Shown here: one piece after another, positions 1 to 10,929 of the stretch
Layout: every line of letters starts with the position of its first letter
Position numbering within the stretch: the stretch's first letter is position 1
NCBI GenBank assembly: GCA_030620095.1
Contig: JAUTXW010001306.1
Coordinates: forward strand, 1,776,001 to 1,840,000
Reading direction: 5' to 3'
From: Kuschelorhynchus macadamiae
Lineage: Eukaryota; Arthropoda; Insecta; Coleoptera; Curculionidae
DNA: 64,000 bases
Program-made: the position numbers and the translations under genes
The notes under the pieces: model-generated
What the model was told of the DNA's origin: nothing
The model's input: only the letters and a program-made list of their open reading frames with translations
The model's database searches: none

Positions 1-1130
1 CGTTCGTAAGAGTATCACAATCGCAAACATAATCATACCTTGTACATTTTTGCAAACTATAATATAGTTCAAAAAGGAAATTAATACAACTGGCATTGGT
101 ACGGGTAACTTGGAAAAAGAATTCTTATAGAACAGGGCGTCAACACTCAAGGGCTTTGGAGGTAATTTTAAAATTTACAGATTTTGCCATTATGGTTTTT
201 ATGAGCTTTGTAAAACTGTCAAACTTAAACACTAATTAGATTTTGAATTTTGGTCATCTAATTAATCTAAAAAATCTATGAATTTTCCGAAATACAAAAG
301 AATTTAATATATTATTTATTAAAAAGCCAATACTGATGAGAAAATGTAATTATTTATTAAGAAACATTTTGTGTAATTTTGCACCACACACTGTTAAAGT
401 TAGATTTGTCACTTGATCCAGAGAAGCACTACAATTCATAGAGTAAATTTTCTCTCAGACACCTTTTAATTTTTAAATAATATATCCGTTGTAATATCTA
501 AGCCATTTAAATTTAATTCATAATTTAAAATATTTTGTACACAATATTCAATCTTATATTTAACAATTGATATCTAAGTAACAGAAATAATACTAGTTTA
601 AAAAGCATTATTGTCATTAACAGCCGAAAACTAAGGTACAAAGTTAGAATATTGTCTAAATTTTTAATTATATAGCATCATCATATGGTTACTGTTTGAA
701 ACATAAAATTGACTTGAGATATTTTTGTATTATGGGTCTCAGAGAATGGGTGAGTAAATATATAAGATTGATAAATAATGGAAAATCTAACTGACATTTG
801 TTTCTGATGATGTTTCAACAGATTATTAAAAATCTACCAGTATATAGTCTTCCTGAGTTAATATTCTAAATTAGTTTATACCAATTAGGTCCAAGGAACT
901 TTGTTGTTCACATGTTCATATAAAATATCATATTCTGTCAAATTTTACCATCACGTAAATTCAATTACAAATGTTCTTATCATCATTCAATCATTTTATA
1001 TGTAGATTAACAATTTTAGCCATGGCAAAATAGATGTAGACACAAACAAAATTAATTTTAAATACGTTATTCCGAACATAACAAAAAAATCAGCTTTCTG
1101 GGATTTCCAGTATTTAGAAATATTTCTTCA
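1..1130. other. AT-rich intergenic DNA, nothing recognised
   Basis: No reading frame, repeat structure or RNA gene could be supported on either strand. The sequence is AT-rich with short homopolymer runs and resembles old, decayed insect intergenic DNA. Confidence 0.6.
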
Positions 1131-1329
1131 CTCAAGTTTAGTTTACTCGTTGTCGTTTAAACATCCTTTAAAATGCCGAAAGGATTCCGTTCGAAAACTT
1201 CTGATGGCGGTTATTATGTTTTACGTATATTGTATCCAGGTACTCAATATTTAAAACCTAAGAAACATCAGAACAACAAGTCCGGGCACTTTCACCACAA
1301 GTTATTTTATTAATTGCATCAGTAAAAAG

Positions 1330-1560
1330 TGTTTTTTTAGAAGATCTATTTCAGCTGAAAAGATTTAGACATATGGCGACGAATATTCCTTTTCCTCCGG
1401 CTCCAATTGAAACATGATGGAGAACATAGATAAACGCTGTTATCAACTATGCGGAGAACTTGAAAAATGTTAAATAACAAGGATTAAACGAAGTTAATGT
1501 TAAAGATACGCACTGCATACAAGAGGCATAAACCATTTTTTGCAAAAAAATTGTACGTGA
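1330..1560 (+). pseudogene. Decayed hAT-type transposase fragment
   Basis: The plus strand reads MATNIPFPPAPIET, stop, WRT, stop, INAVINYAENLKNVK. This resembles a segment common in arthropod hAT-like (CGBP1-type) transposases, PLPPAPI-TRWGTW--A--YYAENF--IK. The two stops fall where Arg and Trp are expected (CGA to TGA, TGG to TAG), the pattern of a decaying copy. The segment continues for about 30 codons as a run including CIQEA and IFC, then fades. No terminal repeats or catalytic residues were found. The family call rests on recalled motif similarity, so it is moderate at best. Confidence 0.42.
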
Positions 1561-2104
1561 GGAACTAAGTTACAACTAAGACAATAGGAGAAAACTTGAA
1601 TTTGAAAATGTATTACGTCATATTGTTATTAAATATATCCGCATTTTACTTAATAGTAAAAATGAGGTGTTATTTGAATCAGTTCAGTTTTACTCTCCAA
1701 TCATTTTTTGTAATATAAACAAATGTTTCTATTTTTTTCCTTTTTACATAAAATGAACACGCATTGTTTAGATATTTCAATATCCATATTTTAATAAACA
1801 ATTTTTTTGCCCTATATTTTTTTCAAAGCATATTTGCATGCATATTATTCGGATTTAAATGCATAATAATCCTAAAAGAGCATATTAGGTAAATCATGTT
1901 TAGAAGTTTAGGCGTCCGATATTACTTGGAAATTTAAAATTTTTAACAAAGTTTTTAAATAAATATTATCAAATTGTATATACCCAGCATTCATAATGTC
2001 ATATGCTTGTTATTTATTGGAAACTTGAAAATACCATTGTAACAAGTTTAAACAAGAATAGTTATTTATGGTAAATCGAGTTCTTCTATTCTAACTATAT
2101 CATT

Positions 2105-2205
2105 TTCATTTAAGATTAATATTAATTTAAATAATAAAAGTAATAATAATCTATGATTTTATTGTTTTTATTATTATTTAAATTAACATTGATATTAAAT
2201 GAGAA
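2105..2205. repeat. AT-rich hairpin
   Basis: An imperfect inverted repeat: the arm containing ATTAATTTAAATAATA reappears inverted about 50 bp later around a TAATAATAAT-type centre. A short open frame starting inside it (2153-2392) shows no recognisable domain and is not annotated as a gene. Confidence 0.5.
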
Positions 2206-2532
2206 TGAAATCGTTTTCGAAAAACTCGATATAGTCAAATCTTCAATCTTTCCAGTAGCAGACGACAATGCTTCTATCAGGCCGACACAATTGCTTGATG
2301 GCTTGTTAGTCTCTGGAATTTTTTCAGCTATTTCAATTTTGTTTGTATCGATGAGCTATATTTTTCTGCGGATTTACAAAATAGGCCAGTAAAACGTTTT
2401 CAATAATACCTTTTACTTTTCTTAAAAGCACTCAAAAACTCAACAAACCAAATGTTTGAGTTTCATAGCAACCAAAACAACCAACTTAATCATTATCAAA
2501 AGTCAATGTGAATGAAACTTTGACACCTTTAA

Positions 2533-2554
2533 AGCCGGGTCCACATCAATAAAT
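2533..2554. repeat. Harbinger left terminal inverted repeat
   Basis: 22 bp that match 7013-7034 perfectly in reverse complement. Beyond this the two ends stay loosely similar (GTTGTATTT and GCAAATTTGC blocks in both). The TAA target duplication occupies 2530-2532. Confidence 0.9.
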
Positions 2555-2790
2555 ATTTATGTTGTGCGTTGTATTTGACGCAAATTTGCTCGCGTTCGTT
2601 AAAATTTTTATAGATGTGGACTATGCGCCGTACAAAGAATCACGCAAATATTTTCGTCAGATACAACACACGCTATCCATCGGTCTGTCGGTTTTTCTGG
2701 CTACTTCAAAGAGATTTGCGTCGAACACTTGTTTGTGTGTGAACTGGTGGTTTTAATTTTGTGTGCGTGTGTAGTTATTGGGGTGCCATC

Positions 2791-5708
2791 ATGTCCTCCC
2801 AAATTAAAAAAAAAAAATTCGCGGTTTATATAATCATGGATTACCTACGACGTAATAATATCAAGAAGAGACGAAGAGGAAATAATAAACCTAGACGCTA
2901 CTGGATAACGAAACTTTTTCAGTACAGAAGCCAGAGTGGTGGTGAAAACCTATTAAAAACGTTAGCAATTGATGAGACAACGGGGCAATTTAAAAATTTT
3001 CTTCGTATGTCACAAGCCGATTTTGAAATTTTACTTAATTTGGTTGGACCTAAAGTGAAGAGAATGGACACAAATTTTCGAAAGGCAATATCCGTTAAAG
3101 AAAAGCGAGCTCTTACGTTACGATTTTTGGCCACAGGAAATTCATATTCTAGTTTACAATATTTATTTAAAATCTGAAAACAAGCTATTTCACAAATAGT
3201 GCCAGAAGTTTGCAGTGCAATTATTGAGTCCTTAAAAAATTATGTGAAGGTAAGTTTTTGAAAAATTGAGCTATTACTAAGGAAAATAAAACTAATAATT
3301 TTATTCCAAAAGTAATCAATTAATTTTATTGTTTGAAATCTTAATTAACACAATAAAAACTACATTTTGATATAGGGCTGTAACTCAGTAAGTAGGTTGT
3401 CTTGTGTTTGTGACTGACCATCTGATTGAGTAGAATTCGATGAACTGTCATCAGTTGCAATGGAGTGAGTTGACCAAGGAGAACCTTGTAATGAATATGG
3501 AGAAGTATGAGGAGTTGGTACACATGTTATTTCATTTGGGTTATAGTTCGGAGAAACAGATTTTGCAGTATTATAATAATTATGACCCCCGAATTGAGGG
3601 GGTAAGTTATCATAGTGTCCCATCTCTGCCTCAAAAATAATTTGATTTATAGCATGTTCAACCATAAATCTTGTTCTTCCCGAAAACTTCTTCAGCTTAT
3701 TAGCCAAATGTTGGGTATACATTAAAGTTGGATCGTCTGGTTGTTGTAAAAAATTTAGGGCGGCCTGTAAATGACGATCATCCACGCTATCGGGTTTTGA
3801 TTGTTTTTTACGTTTCGGTATTGGTGGTTTCAAGAACTTTTCCTTTTCTTTAGATTTTAATGCAGTGTCCGCGTTACTGGTTGTGCTAGTATCTTCATCA
3901 TCTTGTATAGCATTTGCAGAATTTTCAGCGCTATCTTTATCGAATTCAATAGTTTCAGATGAATACTCAGGTTGAACTTCGTTGCTTTGGGTTTCATCAG
4001 AAACGGAACTTGTTTCCTCGCTGACTTCGTCCTAAAAAAAAAAATTCTTATGTTCAGTTTACCTAGTATTTTAAATGCAAGCTAAACCACAAGAATTATT
4101 TATTATTCTTGTGGCTAAACTTTGTAGAAAAGTTGAAGTACCTAAAAAACTTTTGATAGTAATTTAAAGTGTTATAACTCAAAAACTAAATGAGATAATT
4201 GGATACAGTTTTCAGCTTAGTATTTCTTGTAGTTTTGCTTTAAGTGTCAATACATCTTATACAGGGTACACCGCTCGTATACTGAGTGGTTAAAAAAACG
4301 TATTTTTTTCGAAATTTCCACCCTTCGGTAATCTGGGAAAAATTACGAATATTTTATTCGTAACATTTTAGGGGATACGTAAGGATAACTGTAAGAAACA
4401 ATTTTAAGGGATTTTTTAATTTTGGTTTGGAATAGGAAATATCCTTATAGCTAGTAAATAACGTAATTTTAAAATTATATTTATAAAATTTTATACGGAG
4501 TCTTCGAACAATCGAGTCCAGGGGTAAATATCACTTGAACTTTAAAAATACAACAGAAACTATCTTACTATCCTTACGCATACCCTAAAATGTTACAAAG
4601 AAAATACTTATTCTTAATATTTCCGAAAGTTCGAAAAAAATTCATATTTCGCCCTGTACATAAAAAGTCCACCCTGTATACGAATTCCTGACACTTCGCG
4701 CAAGTTGCCAAAACTATGAGAAATCATATGCTGAAAACTGTACCCCATTATATTATTAAATTTATTTTTTGAGTTTTAACACTTCAAAATAGCACTAAAA
4801 ATTTAACTGATGAACTTCATTTGTCCGCCAGTTTAGTTGGGCCGTTTTATCTTTACCTGTGCTCCATAGCGTGTCACCTCATATTAGACTTCAGTGGGAT
4901 AGGAAAAGTGAAATATGACGCACGTGTAAAATTAAAACGCACCAACTGTATTTATTTAGTTAATCATAAATATTTGTAGATAAGGCCTAAAAACCAACGA
5001 AAAAATTAAATAGTATTTTTTTTGTAGATGCCTACAACGTCAGAAGAATGGTTAAGTATTGCGAAACAATTTGAAACAATTTGGAATTTTCCAAACTGTG
5101 TGGGCGCGATGGATGGGAAACATATTATACTACAATCTCCTAGATGCAGTGGCAGCGACTATTACAACTACAAAGGATTTTTTAGTATTGTGTTGTTTGC
5201 AGTGGTTGATGCTAATTATAATATAATTTTTGCTGACGTGGGCTGTCAAGGAAGAATTTCCGACGGAGGTGTTTTTAGAAACACTGAAATTTACTGAAAT
5301 TTATAGCAAAACCTTTGGAAAACAGACAAAAAGAAGTACCCTATGTCTTTATAGGCAGTAGCGAAAAACATAATGAAAAATGTATTCGGAATATTCAATT
5401 ATAAGGGCGTAGAGTAGTAGAAAATGTATTCAGTTTTTCGACTATTAAGGAAACCTTTGTTGTTGGAACCAACTAAAGCAGAAATTATCATTATGGCAAT
5501 TGTGCACTTGCACAATTTTTTGCGAAATAGTGTATCTAAAACTTACTATTCAATGGACGAGGAGTACAACATGGACGACTTAACATCCTTTCTGCCCTTA
5601 AAAAATGTACCGCGTCGAGCACCACTCCTTGCAAAAGAAATAAGGGAAGAATTTTCACAATATTTTTCCACAAATGGTACAGTTTCATGGCAATCTGAGT
5701 ATGCTTAG
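2791..5708 (+). pseudogene. HARBI1-like transposase, two exons, disabled
   Basis: The family cuts and pastes PIF/Harbinger DNA. Exon 1 (2791-3249) reads MSSQIKKKKF onward and carries the N-terminal part (FKNFLRMSQADFEILL, KEKRALTLRFLATGNSY). A TGA at 3175-3177 interrupts it just before KQAISQIVPEVC, where Ser is likely. A donor GTAAG at 3250 and a T-rich acceptor ending at 5027 join exon 2 in phase 0. Exon 2 holds CVGAMDGKH (first catalytic Asp) and DVGCQGRISDGGVFRN (second Asp). Near 5290-5420 a small duplication and deletions shift the frame. The third-residue motif RRVVENVF (about 5410) survives in a different frame from the C-terminal part KPLLLEPTKAEIIIMAIVHLHNFLRN (5440-5708). At least three lesions make it non-coding. 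Minus-strand MADF exon 3 lies inside its intron. Confidence 0.85.
4141..4807. repeat. Nested fold-back MITEs in a Harbinger intron
   Basis: An inner unit (4262-4676) runs from CAGGGTACACC to GTCCACCCTG and is flanked by TA. It contains mirrored ACATTTTAGGGGATACGTAAG-type blocks. Outside it the flanks are also mirror images (GTTATAACTCAAAAACTAAA at left, its inverse at right, plus a shared TACAGTTTTCAGC). This looks like one palindromic MITE inserted at the centre of another, non-coding throughout. Confidence 0.75.
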
Positions 5709-6101
5709 AAAAAAGAAACTCAAAAAAGGCAATAATTTACTAATTTTAGTTTATCACTATGGAATCAATAAAAAATGTATATTTAGGTACTTACGCATAT
5801 AGTTTCAGAATTTATTGTAACCCTTGGCTGATCCCTATCTTCGAGAAATAAAAGGCTTTTAAAAGCAAACCAATTTGTTTTATACACGTCTTTGGCACCT
5901 ACAAAAAAAAGTATTCAGTTTTTACTACACCTCCTTATTTTAATATCTAAATCTACAGAGAAGATGAGTCAACTAGGGTGACTGGAAAATCAAGTTTAAT
6001 TATTAGGTTTCTAAGTTTGTTGATTTGAGAATTTGGCATTTATGGGAACGATTGTTATAACCTGGACTTGATTTTCCTATCTCCATAGTTCTTTCTCTAT
6101 A

Positions 6102-6547
6102 CAGGGTGGCTGGTAAGTGGACGTATTCCTTCTGGGAGAGGTTTAAGTAGAGCTTATTTGTAAACGATTTAACCATATATTATCCATTATACCAAACCCA
6201 GTAGTTTTAATTTTTTTTTTATTTTTTTTTAGAAACTCGCCGCGAACTTACCTCTTACTACTACTCTTTAAAATTAGAGGATAATATATCATTTTTATAA
6301 TTTTATATATAATTTTTCCCATTAGTTTAAACAGTAACGCAAGATATGTAACAAAAATGATGCCAAATATTGTGATATAATCAAAATACAAGCGTTACAA
6401 TCCAAAGAGTTAAAGTTTCTAAAAAAAAGAAGATACTAATTTTAAAACTACTAGGTTTTGCATAATGGATAATATGGTTAAATTAAATTAATTGCAAATA
6501 AATTCTATTAAAACCTCCCAGAAGGAATACGTCTACTAGTCACCCTG
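6102..6547. repeat. Fold-back MITE (TA target, CAGGGTG ends)
   Basis: The left end CAGGGTGGCTGGTAAGTGGA and the right end (inverse of CAGGGTGACTAGTAGACG) share the inward block CGTATTCCTTCTGGGAG. Mirrored ATTATCCATTAT blocks lie further in. Flanking bases are TA on both sides, as for Tc1/mariner-type insertions. It lies in intron 1 of the minus-strand MADF gene. Confidence 0.85.
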
Positions 6548-7012
6548 TATACGTATGTACCTACTTACCTTTTCCCGTTCCCATAGTTTTTTTTCCTTTA
6601 GCCCTTTCTCGCCTAAATGAACCCAATAAACTTGCCATCTTCTTTTTAACTTCATCTATGTCAATACCGCATGCCTTCGCTATTTCTTCCCATGCGTCAT
6701 TTTTCTTTATTTTATTAAATGTTCCTTGTGTTTCGGATCCCATAATAATCTAAATTTTTGATACTCCTGAATGAGAAGTAAAGCATCCTCGTTTGCCCAC
6801 TCCATATCGCAATGTTTTTTTTTATTTATGAACGAATTCTTATTAAAAAATCTATGGAAAATGCACACCAATACACACGTGGTTTCGACGAAAACAGATC
6901 ACAACAATAACACAAGCACGGCGCACATATTTATGTCAAAATAAATGCGAAGAAAGCAAATTTGCGCCGCAAATATTTTCGCCGAATTCAAAATACAACA
7001 TTCAACACACAA

Positions 7013-7034
7013 ATTTATTGATGTGGACCCGGCT
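7013..7034. repeat. Harbinger right terminal inverted repeat
   Basis: Exact inverted copy of 2533-2554. It is followed directly by TAA at 7035-7037, which completes the target-site duplication. Confidence 0.9.
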
Positions 7035-7037
7035 TAA

Positions 7038-7630
7038 GATACAGTTAACATTATTTTCAAAACAATAAAATATTGCGTCAAAATTTTGTATATTTATTGT
7101 ATGGTGAATTATTTTATTATATTTAATTGTTGGATAAAATTTGTATGCTACTCAAATTTGATGACTCGCAAGCTACTTTAGAAACGATACCGCTCGGCCT
7201 AACGACCTTAGTGTATAAACTTTTCTCGCGTGACTTTTTTCATCATAACACACTAGTACCATAAATAACTATAAAATAATCGAAGTTTTTGGGACCAAGT
7301 GACCAATTTCAAATAATATGAGGTACTCGAGTTAAAAAGTTCGTTTTCTATATCCTGTATATAGCAATTATATAAAAATATTCATTTATAAATTATATTA
7401 CCCTTAATAGTTATTCTAAAATAAAAAGACAAAATATTTTTTGTTGGCTTTCCGAAATTTAGCTAATAAAACAAATAATCCTTTTATGTTCTTTTTATTT
7501 AATATTCTTTAGAAAAAAGTAGAATGTGAGATTCGGAACAGTTTTTAGAACTCTAAAATTATTACAACCAAACAAAAAAAATACACTCGAAAATAATGCA
7601 ATGTAATAAAGCAACGATTATTTGTTTCAG
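7038..7630. other. Region upstream of the receptor exon
   Basis: AT-rich, with no frame or repeat recognised. It probably holds an intron or promoter of the receptor gene. A polypyrimidine-like stretch and TTTGTTTCAG at 7621-7630 form a good splice acceptor, so the receptor's coding exon may be preceded by a 5' untranslated exon further upstream. Confidence 0.45.
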
Positions 7631-7724
7631 CTTAGACTGATGTCATGAAATTATGGCTGCTCAAACTTGGAAATATCGGCAATCAGCTCAAGTGTTCATC
7701 ATTTAGATACACTATACTCCAACT

Positions 7725-7919
7725 ATGAACTTCACGGTAAATAGTGAAAATCGTTTGTTAGAATACAATTCGACTTTTGACGGTGTGAACTGGACCACTG
7801 TGCTGCCGCCAAAACTGAAAGTGTCGCCATGGTACGAGACGGGCAAAATACAAATTTCGCTTTACGGGATTATTTTCCTATTGGCAGTTGTCGGCAATAC
7901 TCTCATTATTCTTACGTTG
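7725..7919 (+). CDS. Peptide GPCR first coding exon (sulfakinin/CCK-receptor-like)
   Basis: The exon encodes 65 residues from MNFTVNSENRLLEYN. It has an extracellular N-terminus with three N-glycosylation sequons (N2FT, N15ST, N22WT), then transmembrane helix 1, YGIIFLLAVVGNTLIILTL, containing the class A hallmark GN. The exon ends in phase 0 right after ILTL, at GTAAGT (7920). CCK/sulfakinin receptors have an intron at this point, before the first loop (typically QNKRMRTVTN). Reading past the donor gives only junk until a stop, which supports the splice. A splice acceptor at 7630 would give an exon of 7631-7919. Such receptors signal through G proteins to control feeding in insects. Other peptide-receptor subfamilies are possible because only helix 1 is visible. 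No downstream exon was found here, so the first intron must be long or leave the window. Confidence 0.68.
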
Positions 7920-8820
7920 GTAAGTACTGTACTACATTCTAACTTTGGTTACTACTATATATATTTAGTAAATATGTCGGACCTATTTTATTTTCGCCAA
8001 CTGTCCAACGACATGGTATTTAAACAGTGGAGGAAAGGTTATTTTTCCATTCATAAAAAAATTGCTTTATTCACAATGTTAATAAGGTTTACCGTCCTAT
8101 AGAGTCTTGTGTAATAAAATTGTCATCATTATTGTTTTTTTTAACATTTAAGACAATAATCTTTTTTAGTATACTTCAGAGATTTTTTCATTTTTCGTCT
8201 TCGCTCTATTTAGCTACCAATTTTTTTACTTTTCATAATTTGTTTGGTCCTGATGCTCCCTTTTTCTTTGATTTTTTTAAGTATCAAAATGTTTCTTGAA
8301 GCTAATAATGAAATCGGTTTTATTAATTGGATTCGTGTTTTTTGCATTATTCTATGATGTGGTTGCATGTACAGGGTGATCCAATAACAGAGGACGTCGC
8401 ACACTGACGCCAATCTAGGATTCCAAAAAACAAATTTTTCCCTATTTTTAATTTGATTAAAACTCAGTAGGCTTTGACAACAGATATATAAACAAAAGAA
8501 CTATTTCATTTTTTGACACTTGACTTTAATAATATGTCTGTCACATTGAATTAAATATCACCTTAGGATGAGTTTCTTAATTTTGCGATATTTAATATAC
8601 ATTTTAGCCTATATATCCATAGTGTTTTATATTATTTCCAAAAGCGTGAGTTTTAAAACAAGATGGTGCATATTCATGGCGATAAGTATTTTAATTTAAA
8701 GTAATGTTTATAAGTTTAGCTATTTGTTTAAGGTGGTAATTACGTTTTAAAGAAATGTGAAACAAAGAAGTAGAAAGTAGGAGAAATGTATGTTTTAGTG
8801 GAGTACAACTTTTTTGCGAT
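7920..8820. other. Receptor intron DNA with a solo CAGGGTG repeat end
   Basis: No coding potential was seen. At about 8370 TA is followed by CAGGGTGATCCAATAACAGAGGACGTC, the same style of terminus as the MITEs in this window. It also resembles the right end of the fold-back near 18050 (inverse of GGTTCAATAATAGAGGACGC). No partner end was found nearby, so it is a fragment. Confidence 0.45.
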
Positions 8821-10705
8821 TTGTTACGACTAAGACGTTTTGACTTATTTGAAGTTTTAAGAATAAAAAGTCCGCTGCATCCTAGAAAAAGTGAAAACCA
8901 AAAATTACTTATTAATCATGTTTTACACATTACTGGAGTTCAAAATATTACTGCAGCCGACAATTCATCAAATCTGTCGATAATTTTACAAAAGGATTAT
9001 ATGAAAAAATTTGAAACTAAAAACGAAAAATGGCTTTAGGAGAATATTATTACTTCAGGTGCAGGTGCTAATAGGGCAGACAATAGTAGCTCGTCAATAT
9101 TGAGTCGCCCTAAACTTTCCTTTGCTGAACGAAGCGTTCAAACAAAGCGCAGAAGAGTTCAGGTAGATTTTTCTTCTAAGACTGAAGAGGAGCTATGCTT
9201 CGCTGCTGAAATGAAGTTGCGTTCTGTTGGAAAGCAAAATGTAGCCTCAGTATTTTCCAAAATAAGAACATCGCCAAAAAAAGCAACGCGCTCAAAAAAG
9301 ATGGAACGCAGCCAAAAAAATCCATCAAACATTTCATTCTCAGCTGATGAGGCATTAGCATTTTTTGTTATTTATAAGTTTACACGTCATCAATATATAG
9401 GTTTGAGAGATCTTGTCGCTAAGAAAGGCTTTCAAAAATTATTTCCCACCTATAAAGAAATTATATGAGCCAAGAAAGATTGTTATCCTTTTAATATTTC
9501 GGTGACAAATGGCAAAGCTGAGGTACCTTTCCAGGATTTATTAAACCATACCACGACCCGTATGGTCCAGGTTCAAAAAGAAGTTATTTCGAGCACTTTT
9601 CAGGATATCTGTACACCTCAAATACCCTTAAAATATATTTATAAATAGGGATCGGACGGAAGTGGAAACCAAAGTAAATATAAAGAAAAAGGTAGAAGTG
9701 ATAATTCGATCATACTTGCTACATCCGTGGTGCCATTACAATTAAGTTTTGAAAACTCAAATAGCTTGACAGTTTTGTGGCAAAATCCTCGAACGTCATC
9801 GACAGGTTTTTGTAGACCAGTTAGGTTACAGTTTTTAAAAGAAACGGATGAAATTATGAAGTCCGGATTTTCTTATGTAGAAAACCAAATTTCTCAGCTT
9901 TTACCAACTAAACTTAAAATAGATAAAAAGGAATAATTGTATACTACGAAATGCTGAAAACAATAGTAGATGGTAAGGTGTGTAATTTTTTGATGTTCAC
10001 TTCTTCTCAAAAATGTTATTTATGTAAAACCGGACAGCACATGTTAATAATCTGGAATACGTCAAATCTTTATCAACTAATCCAGATGCTCTAAATTTAG
10101 GCTTGTCATCACTTCATGCTTATATAAAATTTTTTGAGTGTATAATTCATATTTCATACAGAATAAATTTTAAAGTTTGGCGGATTCCCAAAAATTTAAG
10201 GAACGAGTTTAAACAAAGAAAAGAAAAAATTATTGTATCTTCTAGAGAGCAAACTGGATTATTGATTGACATTCCTAAAGTAGGTTTCGGTAATAGAAAC
10301 GACGGTAATACTGCCAGAAGAAGATCACAAATAACTGGCATAGATCAAAATTTCATTTACAGATTTAGTATAATATTAAGTAGTTTAAATTTTTGTTACA
10401 AATTAAATTCTTCACTTTTTGGTCAATACGCCTATAAAACAGCTCAATTGTATGTTAAATTACACGAGTGGTATCTAATGCCTCCCACTGTCCATAAAAT
10501 ATTAATACATAGTAAAGAGGTAATTCACCATTTTTTACTTCCGATAGGACAATTAGAAGAGGATGCCCAAGAGTCACGACATAAAGAAATAAAATATTAC
10601 AGAGAACACAATACCAGAAAAATGTCTCCAGAGAAAACAAACTTGGATTTACTGAATATACTTTTAGTTTCTTCTGACCCATTAATTCCTAGTTTAAGAA
10701 TTTAA
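8821..10705 (+). pseudogene. Transib (RAG1-related) transposase relic, copy A
   Basis: Scattered in-frame pieces cover most of a Transib transposase: RPKLSFAERSVQTKRRRVQ, FSADEALAFFVIYKFTRHQYIGLRDLV, FPTYKEII, stop, AKKDCYP, VPFQDLLNHTTTRMVQVQ, then GSDGSGNQSKYK (first catalytic Asp), FCRPVRLQFLKETDE, HAYIKFFECIIHISYRI, GFGNRNDGNTARR, HKILIH and QLEEDAQESRHKEIKYYREH. The HKILIH spacing (His-x4-His) matches the zinc-binding histidines of RAG1. Several stops (for example about 9038, 9467 and 9648) and shifts disable it, and part of the segment after NTARR is missing. No terminal repeat could be identified. It is clearly a different subfamily from the 13868 copy. Confidence 0.85.
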
Positions 10706-10929
10706 CCTCCAAAAAATGACGGTATTTTAAATCGTGACATTATTAATCTATTAATCTATTAGTTGCCCCTGGACTTGATAAAACGTAACTTCTAATTATT
10801 TTTTTAATTATTTTAACTGCTAATATAGACAATATTCAAACTAAATTAGAAATAGTTAATAAAATGATCCTGTTAGTTTTAGTATGGCCAAATATGGTAT
10901 TAAACTTTTTAATTTTTGTAGACTGTATA

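Larger units (their letters stand above)
3360..6805 (-). pseudogene. MADF-type DNA-binding protein of the Harbinger element
   Basis: This is the element's second protein; related proteins help Harbinger transposases bind DNA and enter the nucleus. Exon 1 (6805-6569) starts MEWANEDALLLIQEYQKF and has the MADF trait of conserved Trp (LLWDP, NDAWEEIA, then LLGSFRRERAK). Exon 2 (5898-5795) encodes KDVYKTNWFAFKSLLFLEDR. Exon 3 (4031-3360) is an acidic, Ser/Glu-rich linker, then PIPKRKK, then a BESS-like segment (DRHLQAALNFL, HLANKLKKFSGRTRFMVEHAINQIIF) and a Gln/Ser-rich tail. All junctions are GT..AG and in phase. One base is missing in exon 1 near the CATTTAATAAA stretch (about 6725), which separates the first ~24 codons from the rest. 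A shorter start at 6743 would bypass the shift but lose half of MADF. Confidence 0.75.
2533..7034. mobile_element. PIF/Harbinger DNA transposon, full-length ends
   Basis: The element begins AGCCGGGTCCACATCAATAA and ends with the exact reverse complement. It is flanked on both sides by TAA (2530-2532 and 7035-7037), the 3-bp TWA-type duplication typical of PIF/Harbinger. Inside are both proteins expected of the superfamily: a HARBI1-like DDE transposase on the plus strand, and a MADF/Myb-like DNA-binding protein on the minus strand. Both are damaged, so this copy is probably immobile without help, although intact ends could still be mobilised in trans. Two fold-back MITEs (4141-4807 and 6102-6547) have landed in its introns. 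Confidence 0.9.

Noticed and set aside
8821..10705. CACAATG-type Transib ends around copy A
   Set aside because: I searched both flanks for CAC-heptamer ends and a GC-rich 5-bp duplication and found none that pair.
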